Assembly: GCF_000935355.1 (NCBI RefSeq) | Contig: NZ_JXZC01000015.1 | Coordinates: 1 to 56,347 of the forward strand | Length of the DNA: 56,347 nt | Origin: Rossellomorea aquimaris | Lineage (GTDB): Bacteria > Bacillota > Bacilli > Bacillales > Bacillaceae_B | Direction: 5' to 3' | Shown here: in pieces, positions 55,177 through 56,347 of the stretch | Layout of the letters: every line of letters starts with the position of its first letter | How positions within the stretch are numbered: the stretch's first letter is position 1 | Position numbers and translations under genes: made by a program | Notes under the pieces: model-generated | Database searches by the model: none | What the model was told of the DNA's origin: nothing | Seen by the model: the letters and a program-made list of their open reading frames with translations, nothing else

Positions 55177-55206
55177 GTATAAAAACCTATAAAACTGTCC
55201 ATCCTT
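55177..55206 (+). promoter_or_regulatory. candidate sigma-G/sigma-F promoter of rsfA
   Basis: GTATA, 18-nt spacer, CATCCTT (consensus GHATR-N18-CATNNTA, one mismatch). Start ~37 bp before the ATG. B. subtilis rsfA is expressed in the forespore. Confidence 0.5.
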
Positions 55207-55249
55207 TAACCAACGAATCATTTAAGTAAACTTTGGGAGTTGAGATGAA

Positions 55250-56065
55250 ATGATGATGAAAACAAGACAGGACGCTTGGACGGAAGAGAATGATCTATTA
55301 TTAGCAGAAACGGTCTTACGTCATGTGCGGGAAGGCAGCACACAATTAAACGCCTTTGAAGAAGTGGGAGACAAACTGAACCGCACTTCTGCCGCATGCG
55401 GATTCCGCTGGAACGCAGTGGTGCGTCACCAATACGAGAAAGCTCTTCAACTAGCAAAAAAACAACGCAAGCAGCGCCACCGAATCCTTGGTAAAGACCA
55501 GGGCGGCAAGAAGAAGCTTTTATATCAACCACCTACCCCTTCATTCGAAGATTTAGACGCTATGTCTCTATCAATGTCTGAAGCTGAGGAAGAAATGGAA
55601 TTCGCTGAGTACGAGAATTATGTACCGGAAACGGAACAACTGGGGAAACCTGAAGAAGCTCCGAACTTTGAAGTGGAAGCAAGTGAAGAACAAGCCTACG
55701 TTCCACAGCAGGCGCCTGCCGCTAACCATGTGGTAAAGCCTTCAGGACTAAAAGGTGAAGTGACACTCGAAAAAGTCATTGCCTTCCTTCAAAACCTGGC
55801 TCAGACCAACATGAACTCCGACTATGTGAAAATAGAGAATCAGAGATTAAAGCATGAAATCGCCGAACTCAGAAAAGAAAACAGCGAGCTCGAAAAGAAA
55901 GTCAAAGCCCTTGAAAACAATTCCGTCACCATGCAGGAAGACTACGAAACATTGATGCAGATCATGAACCGGGCCAGAAAGCTTGTCGTATTCGATGAAG
56001 ACGAGTCAAAGGCACCCCGTTTTAAGATGGATCGCAACGGTAACTTAGAGAAAGTAGCTGAATAA
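55250..56065 (+). CDS. rsfA: prespore-specific regulator RsfA
   Basis: Forespore regulator that tunes sigma-F-dependent genes. 271 residues: N-terminal Myb/SANT-like domain (about 4-60: [27 protein letters not shown]), an acidic linker (100-165), and a C-terminal coiled coil (about 175-240: [31 protein letters not shown]). Three consecutive ATG codons follow gggag; the first (55250) is assigned. A forespore-type promoter lies upstream. Confidence 0.92.
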   Translation: MMMKTRQDAWTEENDLLLAETVLRHVREGSTQLNAFEEVGDKLNRTSAACGFRWNAVVRHQYEKALQLAKKQRKQRHRILGKDQGGKKKLLYQPPTPSFEDLDAMSLSMSEAEEEMEFAEYENYVPETEQLGKPEEAPNFEVEASEEQAYVPQQAPAANHVVKPSGLKGEVTLEKVIAFLQNLAQTNMNSDYVKIENQRLKHEIAELRKENSELEKKVKALENNSVTMQEDYETLMQIMNRARKLVVFDEDESKAPRFKMDRNGNLEKVAE

Positions 56066-56076
56066 TATAGTTCTCA

Positions 56077-56107
56077 ACCAGTACGCCTTTTGGTGTGCTG
56101 GTTTTTT
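56077..56107 (+). terminator. rsfA terminator
   Basis: accagtacgcc/ggtgtgctggt stem with loop ttttt and six T, 12 bp after the stop. The remaining 240 bp to the window end show no gene. Confidence 0.85.
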
Positions 56108-56347
56108 GGTTGATGTGGTGGGTCCTTGATGGGGGTGAGATGAGTTTGCATTGGGTTTTTGATTGAGGAAAGGCGATTGGATTGTAAAATTATGAATAAT
56201 GCCTTTCTGCCAAACTGAAAGAATGAAAAACCGATCATTCTATGTCTAATTTGGTTAAAAACAGTGACCATAAGCCCTTTTTCAGCTGTCAGGACCCGCT
56301 AGTGGGCATCGAATAGGTAGAGTAGAGTCAAGTCCTTAATATTGTGT

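Overview
The window looks like a core-chromosome segment of a low-GC, endospore-forming Bacillaceae. Gene content and order follow the Bacillus subtilis block from glyA through ywlG, rpiB, ywlE, mntP, ywlC, ywlB, spoIIR, prmC, prfA, tdk, rpmE, rho, glpX, murAB, tal, fbaA, spo0F, ywjG, pyrG, rpoE, fadF, ywjE, uvsE, argS/ywiB, speB/speE, pbpG, ywhD, ywhC, ywhB, ywgA and ywfO to rsfA. Genus is a guess (Bacillus/Rossellomorea-like), based on the style of intergenic repeats. Fifty protein-coding genes are supported, 44 of them on the minus strand. No rRNA, tRNA, CRISPR array, transposase or prophage was seen.

Layout. 1-12.9 kb: glycine/serine metabolism, arginine-phosphatase YwlE, Mn efflux MntP, tRNA t6A enzyme YwlC with a dense DnaA-box cluster beside it, sporulation signal SpoIIR, RF1 and its methylase, a spore-type lipoprotein, thymidine kinase and L31. 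13-20.7 kb: Rho, a gluconeogenesis/cell-wall run (glpX, murAB, tal, fbaA) and phosphorelay protein Spo0F with a clear sigma-H promoter. 20.7-24.6 kb: an inserted ribose-type ABC importer headed by a canonical SAM-I riboswitch plus terminator, so it probably belongs to methionine salvage rather than ribose use. 24.8-27.8 kb: pyrG with a GGGCTC-start attenuator, and rpoE (delta). 28-39.6 kb: an acyl-CoA degradation block (fused isobutyryl-CoA mutase IcmF, TetR regulator, two acyl-CoA dehydrogenases, 3-hydroxyacyl-CoA dehydrogenase, thiolase, FadF) with a cre-like site and FadR-like operators. 39.7-45.8 kb: cardiolipin synthase, UV endonuclease, XapX protein, argS, ywiB and an SDR reductase with an operator palindrome. 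45.9-56.3 kb: polyamine synthesis, class A PBP, YwhD, site-2 protease, tautomerase, YwgA, HD phosphohydrolase, a YuzB-like protein and RsfA.

The most unusual material is intergenic. (1) Three arrays of degenerate repeats with a 20-21 bp period (two helical turns) have different sequences but the same spacing. (2) A ~125-bp hairpin element beginning TAGAAAAGCG sits directly on stop codons, occurs in tandem, and in one place is nested inside a second ~125-bp hairpin element with a 5-bp direct duplication. (3) At least 12 copies of a GGTCCGTCCCT motif occur, often as terminator stems and once inside prmC. (4) Two 86-90 bp inverted-repeat elements flank one acyl-CoA dehydrogenase gene. Family names and functions are from memory of the families; start sites were chosen from visible ribosome-binding sites; no database search was run.
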